Under the pieces are notes generated by a model that searched no databases, had not been told where the DNA came from, and saw only the letters and a program-made list of their open reading frames with translations. Of a stretch of 64,000 nucleotides of DNA, positions 50,706-62,890 are shown one piece after another; the stretch's first letter is position 1; every line of letters starts with the position of its first letter. The stretch is from NCBI RefSeq assembly GCF_047496725.1, contig NC_132979.1:4853501-4917500 (forward strand), given 5' to 3'. The translations under genes were made by a program, and so were the position numbers. Source of the stretch: Anoplolepis gracilipes. Lineage: Eukaryota > Arthropoda > Insecta > Hymenoptera > Formicidae.

Positions 50706-52087
50706 ATCGGCTTTATTGTATTTGAGAAATTTCTGTGTAAATGGAGAAGAATATTATATACTGTGAACTTTTGCAAATTCAAGTAAATTTAATAAAAATT
50801 TCAAGACTAAGATATGCATCGCACATGCTTTTTGAAATTGATAATAATAAATATATATATATATAATATATAAAAATAGATGTATATATTGTATTATATT
50901 TTATCTCTGTGTCTCGAAATTTGCTCGCAAAATTTCTTCATGTTTTCGAACTTATATGAGCGGTAGTATTCCCGATACTGATACGAAACCACGTACTTCC
51001 GTTAGCGAGCGAATCCCCGAAGGATACTTCGTTGGATATCTTGACATCTCCGTTCATTCTCCGTTTCCTCGACGATATTCACTTAAAACAAACGAAAATA
51101 TTTGGCCCCTTCTTCTCCTGTCGTCGTCAGGTTCTTCCCTATGCGACACAGGGGGATAATCGATACCACGAAACTTATTCTCTCGTGCAAGAGGATAACA
51201 CCTCTCAGCCAAAGCCTCTGAAAGTCCTGCGTACGACGGTTCGCCTGGTATTCATTCCATTCAAAGACGACCCCACCTCGAAGTAAAGATTCCTGAAGGA
51301 CTCGTCGATAATTCCTGCCTTTGCTTCCGTTGTTCAAGCCATGAAGTCTCGTTTCCCCTTAATCTTTCGCTTCGTTCATCCCCTCTCTGTGATCTTTCCT
51401 ACTTTCTCCTAGCTCGTCCTCTCCTTCCTCGTCCGCGGAATCCGCCATCTTTATTCATGAGGCGAGAACCGTCGCCAGAGGAAGTTGGAAGAAACGGAGC
51501 AGGATTAGAGGGAGAAGGTGGAAAAATGCTAAACTACTCGGATCTCGGAAGGGGGAGGAGTGCAGAGGGACAGATGATTGCCACGGCCATACCAGTGGCG
51601 ATTTTCCTGTCGCATATATATTCATTTTATCTCTGTCGCGAAGATCTTTCACCGTGTCCTATTTCGTCCTAGATCTCATTTCGAGATGACGACGTCCACT
51701 AGTCCAGGACGTTCCCGCACCACTTTATGTACGTATTATGAATAGGGATTACCGGCTATATCGTTAGGTCGAAAACGATGAAATTCAAACAATGCCATCT
51801 GATGTTTAAAACAAATTATAAATAAGAGTTAAACTAAAGTTACAACTCTTCTGGAAAATCAAGAAGAACTTGCAAATTTCCTTTTTAAAATCGAGAAAAG
51901 ATCAATCATATTTATTAGTAATATCAAAAGTAAAGTAAAAATAATTTTGTTCTCGCTTAGTTTTTTGAAAAATTTGGCGCTTTATTATTTAAAAAAAGAA
52001 TTTTGTCATTAAAAAAAATCAGAAATTATATAAACGCAAAATATTAATATTATTCTAACGTTTTATAATTTTCTTGCAATTTTTTAG

Positions 52088-52190
52088 ATTAATAGCCATG
52101 AAGCCCGATGCTCTTTCTCTCGTACTTTGGGAAATAATTTTGCTGTTCGACGTCCCCTTTTCATCCTTCTACAATAATGTCCGACCAGAG
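52088..52190 (+). other. Candidate plus-strand exon (first coding exon?), speculative
   Basis: A textbook acceptor precedes it: TTCTAAC branch-like element, then TTTTATAATTTTCTTGC and ATTTTTTAG ending at 52087. A strong donor, CCAGAG followed by GTAAGT, lies at 52191. The only open frame contains an ATG at 52098 (context AGCCATGA) and 31 codons, ending in phase 0. The peptide begins MKPDALSLVLWEIILLFDVP, whose hydrophobic stretch resembles a signal sequence. I found no matching downstream exon on the plus strand and no family match. It could be a real first exon of another gene, or coincidence between splice-like sites. Confidence 0.25.
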
Positions 52191-55117
52191 GTAAGTGAAC
52201 GACAGGTAACCGTAAATTACCGGGTGCTAATTACTAATCTCACAGCGAGCCATTAACGCGTTTCAATTGTTCCACCGTTCTTCGGTCCTCGTCTATTCCC
52301 AGTTTCCTCGCGACACCTCCATGCCTTTTAATTGAAAGCTCGCAGTTTTCACGATTTTTCCCGGTCGACTAACCTTTCGACGCGGTACCGGCGCCGGCCG
52401 ACGATGGGGCGGACACTCGTTCGGGATGCATTTGAGCCTCCAGTCTGGACCGGGTCCAGATTCGCTCGTTTTCTTCCGTGTCGCCTGGTCTTTCCTGCTC
52501 GGCAAAGTTCTGCGGCGGACAGACCGATATCGCACGTAAATTGATAACCATTGATTTCGTAAATCGTCGCCGTTTTGCGGTGAATCGTGAAAATTATGAC
52601 GATTCCATTTTTACATTTGAGCCAACGACACTTTCCTACAGAGCAAAATTAAATCGATTCTAAAGTTAAAATAAACTATTACAAAAAAAAAAATGAAAAT
52701 TGGAAAATAAAAATTTTATAATATAATGTAAAGAAAAAATTAAAAGAACATTTTTTTCTTTCCATGTAACATCTGCATCGTTGATAACATGATAAATCGG
52801 ATAAATTTTATCTCCAACTATATTTTTGAGTAAATCATATTTCTGCATATGATATAAAAAGATGATACATGAAAAGGCGATTGATAGCGATAACGCGAAA
52901 AACGCTAATAAACGAATAATACAAATATTATCCTCACATATATCATCCGATAGAGTTTTATTCAGTTCTTTTTTTTTGTCCCTTTGAAAGTATATTGTTC
53001 GCCACGTATATGTGGCCGATACGAAGCGATATCAACGAGACGGATCTGTCGTCGCAGTTCATTTTGACGCGAAACGATCTTTTTGAAATTGTCGAGCCGA
53101 AAGGGATCACTCGTGCACATGGCGTTCGTGCACGCGCGAACGATTCTTCATAATCGCCGGCGGGATTGAAATGTATGGTGTCGAAATAATGAAGTGTGTA
53201 CACGGCCGCGCACTCTCCGCTGTTGCTCGCGTGCGGGATTTGCATGGAGAAAGACGAATGAACGTGTGGACGCGACGGTGTGGTCGTGTATTAATCCCCT
53301 GATGCACTATATTCTACTTTCAGCTTACCGGAAAGGGTATTTTGTATGTATATACATATATTCAGAACGACGACGAAATATTTAGATTACTTGTTCACCG
53401 TAATCTGATAAATATGCAACAAGATGAACTTACATTGAAACGCTACATTGAAAATAAAATTAGTGCTTAAATAATGCTTCTATTTCTTTTATCTTTGGGA
53501 TTTTTCAATATAAATTTAGGATCGACGCGTATCACAAATAAATTAATAAAAAGATAATAATTATTATTTTTGCATACTTGGATGAGAATTCGACGTTGAT
53601 CACGTTTAATTAATTTCCTTGCTTTAACTTCCCTCTCTTCATATTATCATTCATATTATGTTTCGCGCTTGAATGTCATTATCACGCACTAGGGAAAATC
53701 ATACAAAACTGAATAGCTGGCACGATTATATTTTGCTATCACTCCCTAAGGAAGAGAGAACGACCTCGCCTTCGTCCTGGGTAGAGCTCTGCTAAGAGAC
53801 AGACGTTTGTCTTACACCGTGACCTTCGATAGGGCGTATCCCGCCCAGCTTTCAACCATCCCCGACAAAGGGAGGATAACGCTCACTCGTTTCTACGTTA
53901 AGAGGGAGAGAGAGACATTTGGTTTTCAGGTGAATGGAGAGGAGAGGGGAAGTCAGGGTCGGTTGAAGAGCCTTGGATGCTACAAAGGGATCTTAACAAA
54001 CAGCTTTACTGTTTTCGCGCAGTCACCCATTCCCTCTCTTATTTTTCTCGCAGATCATCGCACCACGACGAAAATTCATTCTTCCCTTCGGCTGTCTAAT
54101 TTACCTGTCGCCTGTTTTTTCTTCTTTCATTAGTCTTTGTCCGTGGCAAGCTGTAATTACGAGGATTTACTTTTCTGTTTACATTTATAATGTGCCGGCA
54201 TTTATAACTTTGAAATTAGTCCGTTCATTTGTTAAAAATCTTAACGCCAACTAATAATGATAAATAATAATAAATAAAATATAATACATACAATATTTAC
54301 CCGTTACGTCAATAATATAATACAAAGCACTATGTAAAGCGCGCTTTTTAGAGCACGAAATATCTGACTTTAAATACATCTCCCCATCCCGAGGGTATTG
54401 CGTAGGGAAAACGCGGCTTTCGCAGAAGTTTACAGGCACGAAACGAGAGGGATCCTTCTGCTAACGTTGTATGATATACGCAACACGCGGACCTTTGGGG
54501 CCTCTGCAAGCTAATAAAAATAAAACTTTGACAGATACCAGTTTTCACACAGAAATCGAGTTCACGGCACGACATAAAACTTTGAAGTTAACGCGAAATA
54601 TATGTTAATTATTCAACGTGAAATCTTTCCGATTCTTCTCTTTATAGTACCATAAAAAAGAATACTATATAATAAGCAGGAAAAGGGATATGATTTATAC
54701 CGCGTTGTTCCGCCCATTTCCTCAGAGGCAACTTTCTCTGACGTATCTGACCTTCCTAAGAGGGTGCTTCCTTTATCGATCGTTGATGCAATCTCGATAA
54801 AGAGGCCCGTTGCAATCGATTCTAGAAGGAGGGATCCTCTCGGACGCTATCGAGAGTATCGTCTTCGAGATTCCGCCACCGCTCCTTCCCGATAAACGGA
54901 GTCATTTTGCTTTCATGATACATAAAGCAAACGTGACGCGCAATAGAAGCGCGCGCTTGCGGCTCTCGATCGCTCGTGCCGCGAATACACCGGCGTGAGC
55001 TTAAACAAAAAGTATCTCGGAGAGTTCTCGCAAAATGACATATTGGTAGCGAATGCACAGTACGGTCTCCCGACATTCTTACACGAATGATATTCACTCT
55101 TCTCCGCTCCCTCCTCG

Positions 55118-55130
55118 CCCCCCCCCCCCC
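55118..55130. repeat. Poly-C run
   Basis: About thirteen cytosines within a pyrimidine-rich tract of mixed CT. Confidence 0.85.
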
Positions 55131-55246
55131 GCCACCCCACCCTTCCCTTGCTCCGTCGGTGATATCAACTTTACACGCCGCGCGTCTCGTCGAGGACTTT
55201 ATCGTTCCCTACCTAGGTGTACGTGGAGAAAGAGTATAACGAATGT

Positions 55247-55824
55247 ATAGGGTAAACTCGGGTAAGATGGCCATAGTTTTTTAAAATGCAAAAAACATAC
55301 TTTTATTTTTGTTATTTTTTAATAGCGCTTGGCATATTATATCTTCACTGAAGCTTAAATTACGTAATATTATAGAAATTAAAAGGAAAATATTTAATAG
55401 AAATTTTATATTATCAAAATAGAACAAAATACAACATAAGCATTGGCCATCTTACCCAACTTTTAAGGAAAAGATGACCATAGTGACGGAAAGATGGTCA
55501 TAATATTTATAAAAAAAAATAGTGAAAACGAAAATAAAAATTATAGGTCATATAACAATTTACATATCTTTATAATATATCTAACGTCGATTACGATAGC
55601 TTAACTGCAATTTATTCGACGTTGTAACAGTTTTTAGTGGACAAATGAAAAACTTTGCAGGTAGTCAAAAGTAAAAATATGATATAAGATTCACAAAATA
55701 TCGTTATTTCGAATAATGTATGCACATAAACTACTGTAAATATCAATTATCTTTGATAATGACTAATGTAGCGATTATTGAAAAAAATTACAACCTATGG
55801 CCATCATACCCTAGTTTACCCTAT
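55247..55824. mobile_element. Non-autonomous DNA transposon with 30-bp terminal inverted repeats
   Basis: The left end (55247-55276) and the inverted right end (55795-55824) match at 28 of 30 positions. Both start ATAGGGTAAACT and end GATGGCCATAG. TA at each end (TA-GGGTAAACT) would fit a TA target duplication. The interior of about 520 bp is AT-rich and contains further GGCCATCTTACCCAAC and AGATGGTCATA blocks resembling the termini, but no transposase frame. It looks like a MITE or internally deleted element mobilised in trans. Confidence 0.8.
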
Positions 55825-58099
55825 GGCGACTATCTTAATAAGTTCGATTCCTCGAGATGGAAATTGATACGAGAAAATATGTCCGATTGTACGTATATCT
55901 AATTACAGTCTAGCATGTAACTCGGAATGAGGGGGATACGAGCGAATGTGCGACCTTACGAATAAGCGACTCCTTTATCGTCGGGCGTGATCTTTATCTC
56001 GGACTTTATGATCCTTTTAGGATGCGTCTGCATTCAGCTGCGGAATATATTTTGCCGCTCACATCCTTCCTTCTCCCTCCCGCGAGACCCAACGAAAGCT
56101 GCCCGATGGAGTTCTCTCTTAGAGGGTAATCTACCCTCCACTCGAGAAACATTTTATGACCCGGAAAGACCGGATAAAATCGCAGCTGAGCGATGGATAT
56201 CGCCGATGGCTTCTCTCGGCAAGTCGAGAAACGAGCGGTTGAGATCCTCAGGTTCGAGATCCGAGGTATAAACGCGTCACGTACGATTTCACAGTGGAAA
56301 GGGAGATTTATGTCATACCGTGCGTGCGAGTGGCCGATGGTTTCAGAGGTTAAAAGCGGGACATCGTCGATTGACGCTAAATTAGTCGTGCGGTGTGAAT
56401 GTCATCGTCGAGTGCACTTTTATAACGACCGGCTGCGATTTCGATTAGGAGTCGTTTGGAGAAATTAACGCGAAATTAATCGCTCCTCTTCTATTGTGTG
56501 CCTCGCGTCATTTTCACGAATAAAATCCTCCATCCCGGCGATGGTTTTATAATCATCCTCAGGAAAAAAAGGCTTGGTCGACGAGTTCTGTTTAAGGAGG
56601 AATTGAGTAAACTTAGTAAATAATTTCTACGGACACTTAATCCACGCAAGAGAATTTTCATTATGCACACATTACAAACTCGCCGTATAAGCGGCATGAA
56701 ATATATATTAAACTTGAAAATCAGCGCGACACCTGGTATATTGATTATGCATCGCATATTATATATGTGTCGCGGATTAAAGCGTTTATTTTCAGCAATA
56801 AATCAAGATAAATTCTCGCCTATATATTATATCTATATATCGTTTGATAAATAATTGCTCACGTGATAATGACGGATAAATAATTTCTTGTCAAATTTCA
56901 AGCGACCTAAAATTTAACACGAATTCAATGAGTTGTAGTTAAAAATGCATTTAAATATCATAGAAATTGCAAAACATACTTCTCTCGAATAGTAATCATA
57001 GTAAATCAATGCAAATGGAGAGTCCGAAATATGTATATGCGGATCAATATTCGATAAAAATTGCCATCGCGCACACGCAAATAGAGACGCAGAGAAAACG
57101 CGTGCATAACAAAATTTTAAGTAAAAATTTACTACTGAAAATGTATCGACATCGCTGTCAAAAATTTTGATAGCTCGACGAACATCAATTCTCGAATGAC
57201 TTTTAATTTCACTGCAATATTTATTCTGCATATTTATTCTACATCGTATTACATTTGTAATATATTTTTCCACAGATTAAACTCTTTTCGTTTCGTTCGG
57301 ATAGAGAGAAATTACGTTGAAATTCATGTAAAAGTAATGAACTTTGACAACAAAGATTGATATTTGATTAACATTAGTATTAAGAATCAAAGAAAATTAG
57401 AAAAGAAGACTCATTCGCGCATATGTGCATTGAATTATACACGGAGTGTGAAATTAATTTATTTTTTCTTTTAATCAGTCCGACCAATATCGCGGCTGAT
57501 CCACTTGCTCGCGCTTAAACCCGGCGGGCGATTCTCGTTAAGCTCCGACACAACTGACTGTGGCGATTTGCTCTTCATACAGTGTAAAGCGTGGACTAGC
57601 CTCAGCCGTCAAAATGGTACGGGCCGCTGCCCGTTGATTGGCTATTACGCGTCAGCATTGTTCGCGTACTCGCAGTGTATTGCACGCTGCAGTATGTTTA
57701 CAGGAATTACCCTGGCTAAATCGACAATACAGACGTCCGCGGGCAGCTGCACAACTCGGTGCGTGATACATCGCTGTAAACTTCAGCGACGTCGCCAAGG
57801 TATCAACCGCTTGCGATCTGGCAATACTGGTCTGCCGAAACAATATGGGGCTGCATCATTTATCCCACGGTTCCGCAAAAATTGTACGTGAGATTTGATA
57901 AAATATACTTGCTTTTCATTCCACTGGCGATGATTTTGTCGGATATATCGCGCGAAAATAAATTTTTTTTTTAAACACAGAATAAGTGAATTAATGAAAT
58001 AATATCAACATTAGATTATTGGATAAATTGTTGATTTAATATTAATGGGAGAAATAAATATGACTATTATTTATAATACTGATACTTTAAAGATTTATC

Positions 58100-58102
<3 letters not shown>

Positions 58103-58151
<49 letters not shown>
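58103..58151. repeat. (AG)n microsatellite
   Basis: About 24 perfect AG units. Confidence 0.95.
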
Positions 58152-58158
<7 letters not shown>

Positions 58159-59973
58159 TTCAAGCAAATACGCTTGCATGATTAACAATTTTCGTTGTAT
58201 CATCAAATATTCATTCGTCCTCTTATCGCGCGTCGCTCGCGCGGAATAATCTTACGTACGAAAGCGACTCAACGGATTGCTAGATTAATAATCGAACGAC
58301 CAAGTGGAAACAAACGCATCGACGATTGCGAGCAATTCTCCTGGCAACGAGTAACGTTGCTTCAGCAAGTTGGCTTTAGAAATTCCCCATTTGAGCAAAT
58401 GATACCGGCTCAATGAGCGCGTCCATCGCGATCCAAACGCACTTTGACGATATCGCCCGGCTCTCTATCCCGCTGATTAATCCGATTGCGCTGCCACAAG
58501 AGCATCGCGTGAAAAAAAAAAGCCCGGCGAGAAATACCTCGATACCGTTTCTCGAGCGCGAACGCTGGGTGTTTCCGCGTCTGATAAAAAAAATTGCGCG
58601 CCCTCTTCCCCGCACACGCATCGCTAAATGCAATGAAATTGCCTGTGTGCCTCCCCGACAATGCGCCCGATATACGTCACATATCACATACATATATCTC
58701 GGACATTGATCGTCCCGATAACAGTTACGTCCCGCATTATAGTGGCGCCGGCACCACCGTAAAAATCAGACGTTATTTTCTACACGCTCTCTAATTTCTT
58801 CGTTGCGGGTCCCGCTGACGTTCATGTTCTCGATAAAATCTAGTATTATTGGCAGCAAATATGTACATGCACCGTGGCATCTTTTTGTCATTTTACGCAG
58901 GTCGCTTTGCTTTTATCTCGCACTTTTACTATCACACTCGGTGGTTATGTACTATTACACTCTCAATTAGCATATATCGCGCATATAATTGTACAGCGCA
59001 GCTACACTGATATTCTTTTGCGTTAACTCACGATGATTTGTTAGTTTTTTTTATCATATATATAAAAGAATGTTAATTAAAAAAATGTTGGAAAAGTCTT
59101 TTAATTCAAACTTTAAGATTTAAGATTATTATATTAATTTTAAGATTATTATGTTACATTATAAAAATACGTTATTATATAAGTTTGACTATTCATTCTC
59201 TATAATTTTCAATTTAAAATCATTTAAATTGATATTATTTCTACGATTTCGACATTTTAAAAATGTCCAATTTAGAAAACGCATTATTTTTTCAACATAT
59301 CTGATGCAAGCCTCACTTTTTCCGATACGTGGCCTTTGCCCGTTTGATACGCCAGGATATCGTTTCTGATATAATTCCATCGGTGATTCCGCCATATCGA
59401 GCTCTTCACGCTTTCGGCCGACCTGTCGATTGGCTGAGGCCGAATCGTGAGAGAATTTTATAAAAAGCTCGACCGCACATGCGAGCTGGCCTGAATTCAG
59501 AGAGCGGCGAACGGCATCATTATTAGAAAGATTGGCTTCCGCTGTTGAAACGAGGGCATTAACGAGGAAAAGAGGCATCTTTTACACCATACGATCGCTT
59601 TCCGTGAGAGCCAGGTAAGACGAGGTCACGACGGTATCATCTCGTCACGAACTTCCCGGTGAACACTCGGCTCACGTATTGGAGAGTCGAAGTGCCGGGG
59701 GATTCCCTACCACAATTATTTTCGGCTTAGGCAGACGGCGCGAATGCTCAAGTTTAATGCCAAGCAATCGTGCCACCGGACAAGGAAGATTATTGCGAAC
59801 GTAGGATCACGAGGAGGAAGTTGAACTTTCGAGCAAAGGGAAAAAAGACTATTTAATTATAAGCTGTATCATGAGATTTTTTTTTAGCGCCATTTTGCGC
59901 GAGCTTTCAATATTTCGCAGAAAAAAGAATGTGACACTGAAGAAAAATTACAATTGCAATTTTTATACTATTG

Positions 59974-59995
59974 TTTTTTTTTTTTTTTTTTTTTT
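59974..59995. repeat. Poly-T run
   Basis: Twenty-two thymines in AT-rich sequence, with no retroelement visible beside it. Confidence 0.9.
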
Positions 59996-60269
59996 ATAAA
60001 CGTAAAGATCGCACGGTAAGCATTATTGCGTTCTATCGTATTCATGTAACGTTGTACAACTATTTTTTCATTTTGAAGTTTCGCGAACCGGCCGTAAATA
60101 TTATTGCGATCCGGCGATATTGACGTCGCCGCGTCAAAACGCGTATTTGCGTAATTCGTCGCGTCACGACTTTCGCATCGTTGCCTCCTGCCGGAAGAAA
60201 GAAGAAAAAAAATAACAGCGAAAAATGGGGGTTACATCCGACACGCGATGCATCAGGCTTGACTCTTTT

Positions 60270-60295
<26 letters not shown>
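60270..60295. repeat. (TC)n microsatellite
   Basis: About 12 TC units within a longer pyrimidine tract that ends near 60321. Confidence 0.92.
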
Positions 60296-60301
<6 letters not shown>

Positions 60302-61968
60302 CTTCTCTTACTCTTTCCCTCTCTGCATCGGCGAATAAAAAAAATAATACTTTAGTGACGAACGATCTGTGTCCGGTACGCGTTATGATTTCGTGTCGGG
60401 AATTCGCGCTTCTCTGTCCTTCGATGCCGTCGTATAAATTCGGGAACTGATATAAAAAAAAGAAATAAATATATATATATGGCCTCCTTCCATATCGTGG
60501 ACGTATAAACCGACCGGACGCACTAAAGTTGGAAATATTTTTTATCCCAGCCCCATGTAAAACTTCGGCATATGAATTGGTTACCCGCGAGAATCTCGTT
60601 CCTTTTTTCTGACGAATCAATCGCTCGTAATAATTTATAAATGCGCCCATGTGTCGTCCATGTCAAACGTATGTGCATTTTGATACATATACCTGCAGGG
60701 ATATTTTTGTCACGAAACGTTAATTTTCTCGATGTCAAGAAGAGTGCCATCGGCGATATCGCTCTAGGATATATTGAGTTTTAACTAGTGATTAAGCCAA
60801 CGTTTTGATTGATTATGCAATTTCTATGATTGCAATTAATATACATACTATCACTATGCGTCGATAATTTTATTATCATATTGTTTGATTTAAAACTTTT
60901 TTTCAGAAAATTTATATTTCGTATATATTTTACAAATAAAATTATTAGAAACAAAAATTTCTGTAATGGAAATAATTATTTGTATTAGAAAAGACAATCA
61001 TATCATAGAATCACATGTAAAATTTTATTTGTTAGTTCTGCAGATTATATGGAATAATTTTCGTGAGGAAAAAAATTGTTTTCGTCTTTTTCACAATTAT
61101 CTTTTGCAATTTACAGGAAATTTACTTTATATTTTAGTCTACTGTGTTAACGCATGTTTTCCAATTCAAACACTGAAAGCTAACGAAAAATAATATACGC
61201 ATTTCTAAACGAGCTGCAGCATCGTAATCATCTGCTAGAGAGAAAATGAACATTCTACATGGAGATCCTTTTTCCCCGAATACGGAAAAAAGAACAAATC
61301 GAGCGCGTAATAAACGAGAAGGATGGCGAGAGTATGGTACCAACCAAACGTCGAAAAGTTCGTAAACGGCCAAATGGATACATTGTTAATGACTTGGCGA
61401 CAGAAGTACGTAATTACATTTGTTTCCTGGATTAGAGACTCCCCGCTCATCGGGTACCCGCTTTGCGTTCTGCTAGCAATAAACGTTATGTGTTGCATCG
61501 CAAATCGTGCCTCCTCGATTTTCAATAGAATAATGTTGCATCGTCGCGAAAGATTTTCCATTCCTGCTATAACGAAAACCAAAATACTAATTGTGACACT
61601 AATTATTAATTATGATTATATTAATAATTATTAATTATACAGTAATTATCTGTGGCCTGGATCTTATTGTGAATTGTATTGAATTATATAATCAATTATA
61701 TGCTTTTAATTATGGAAATATGTATTTTGAGAATAACGCATTCAAGTTAATAATTAATTATTTACCGAGCGGTAAATTATTTCGGCAACACTTGAAATTT
61801 TGAATAGATTCAAAATTACACAATTGGGCGTTCTTTTTTCTAATTTATCAAAATTCTGACATTTTCGCGGCTTAATAAACGTCGAAAAATATCCGTTCGA
61901 CAGGCTGGGCATAAATCAACGCGGCAAGCTGCGACATAGGCGGTTGATCGTGAGGCAAATTGGAAGTT

Positions 61969-61970
<2 letters not shown>

Positions 61971-62005
<35 letters not shown>
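61971..62005. repeat. Poly-A run of 35
   Basis: The longest homopolymer in the window. I looked upstream for a tRNA-like or LINE-like body that would make it a retroposon tail and saw none. Confidence 0.92.
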
Positions 62006-62006
<1 letters not shown>

Positions 62007-62490
62007 AAAAGAACAAAATGCACTGCGGTCGCTATTATCATTTCGATATAAATCAACGCCTTCGGGCCGCGTTATTTGCGACAAAATAAAGAAAATATTT
62101 TCCAAGGCAAACACATACATGCAGGCACCAGTTCGTTTGTCGGCGCATGTTTACGCAATCCTAAAAGTCACCGCCGCGAGCGAGCGCTGCGAGAAAAATT
62201 CTGCATCCTTCCTTTATGAGTAGCCGGTACTCTCTGCTAATAAAATAAAAGTAAAAGCTGTAGTCGCCCGCGTTATCCGCCAACATGTGTGTTTTTGTTA
62301 CCGTTGTTTTTCTCTCATACAGACCACATCGTGTTACCTTGTATAGGAAAATATCTCTTAAGCGTCCAGAACAATTTTGCAAATAAAACGAGGTCGTTAT
62401 CTTACCGCACAGGAAATGACCGAGAAGATTAAGAAAAAGCAGTCGTCTTTCGGGGATGGGGGTTGCTGGCTGTCGGACGAAGGGCAGAAA

Positions 62491-62540
62491 GAAGGGCGAC
62501 GAAGGGCGGCGAAGGGCGGCGAAGGGCGGCGAAGGTCGAC
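62491..62540. repeat. 10-bp GC-rich minisatellite
   Basis: Five tandem copies of GAAGGGCGGC, the first and last with substitutions. Ten is not a multiple of three, so the same peptide pattern appears in all frames, which explains the overlapping Arg/Lys/Gly-rich open frames here. Confidence 0.93.
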
Positions 62541-62852
62541 GGCAAAAAGGAAAAATGCGTGAAGGAGCCCCGTGGAGCACGAGTCGTCCATTTACACAGG
62601 ATATTATTTTCCACGGGATGCGCGGACGTGGACCGAATGAAAAAAGCCGTGGGGTGCCGACGTGTCGGAGGACGAACGGTGTGACGGTGATTGTTGTCGT
62701 TCACACGACAGGGAGCAGGGAGCAAACAGGCGCGAGCGTCGACGTGCAACGGCGGTGGTTTTAACACCTTCGCGTCCTTTGATTGAACCGGACGTCCCTT
62801 TTTTCCCGCCCATTTCGCGGCGGTTTTCCACCGCTACTTATTATCGCCTCTT

Positions 62853-62854
62853 CC

Positions 62855-62890
<36 letters not shown>
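62853..62890. repeat. Poly-C run followed by (CT)n
   Basis: Thirteen cytosines followed by about 12 CT units, then T-rich sequence. Confidence 0.92.

Larger units (their letters stand above)
46031..55246. other. Non-coding stretch, third part
   Basis: Includes a GC-richer patch at 46130-46560 with two overlapping plus-strand frames, CT microsatellites, a small TTAAGAT-rich inverted repeat at 50575-50705, a candidate plus-strand exon at 52088-52190 and a poly-C run at 55118-55130. Otherwise I see nothing supportable. Confidence 0.55.

Noticed and set aside
52098..52190. Resemblance of LVLWEI to the kinase-domain motif seen in receptor kinases.
   Set aside because: Only a few residues match, the D-x-x-S-x-G spacing is wrong and the rest of the frame is unrelated.
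57505..57891. 128-codon plus-strand frame in a GC-richer patch.
   Set aside because: An opposing frame overlaps it and there is no domain, splice pattern or family resemblance.
61971..62005. Poly-A run considered as the tail of a SINE or processed retrocopy.
   Set aside because: No promoter boxes, LINE-like 3' end or coding relic were visible upstream.
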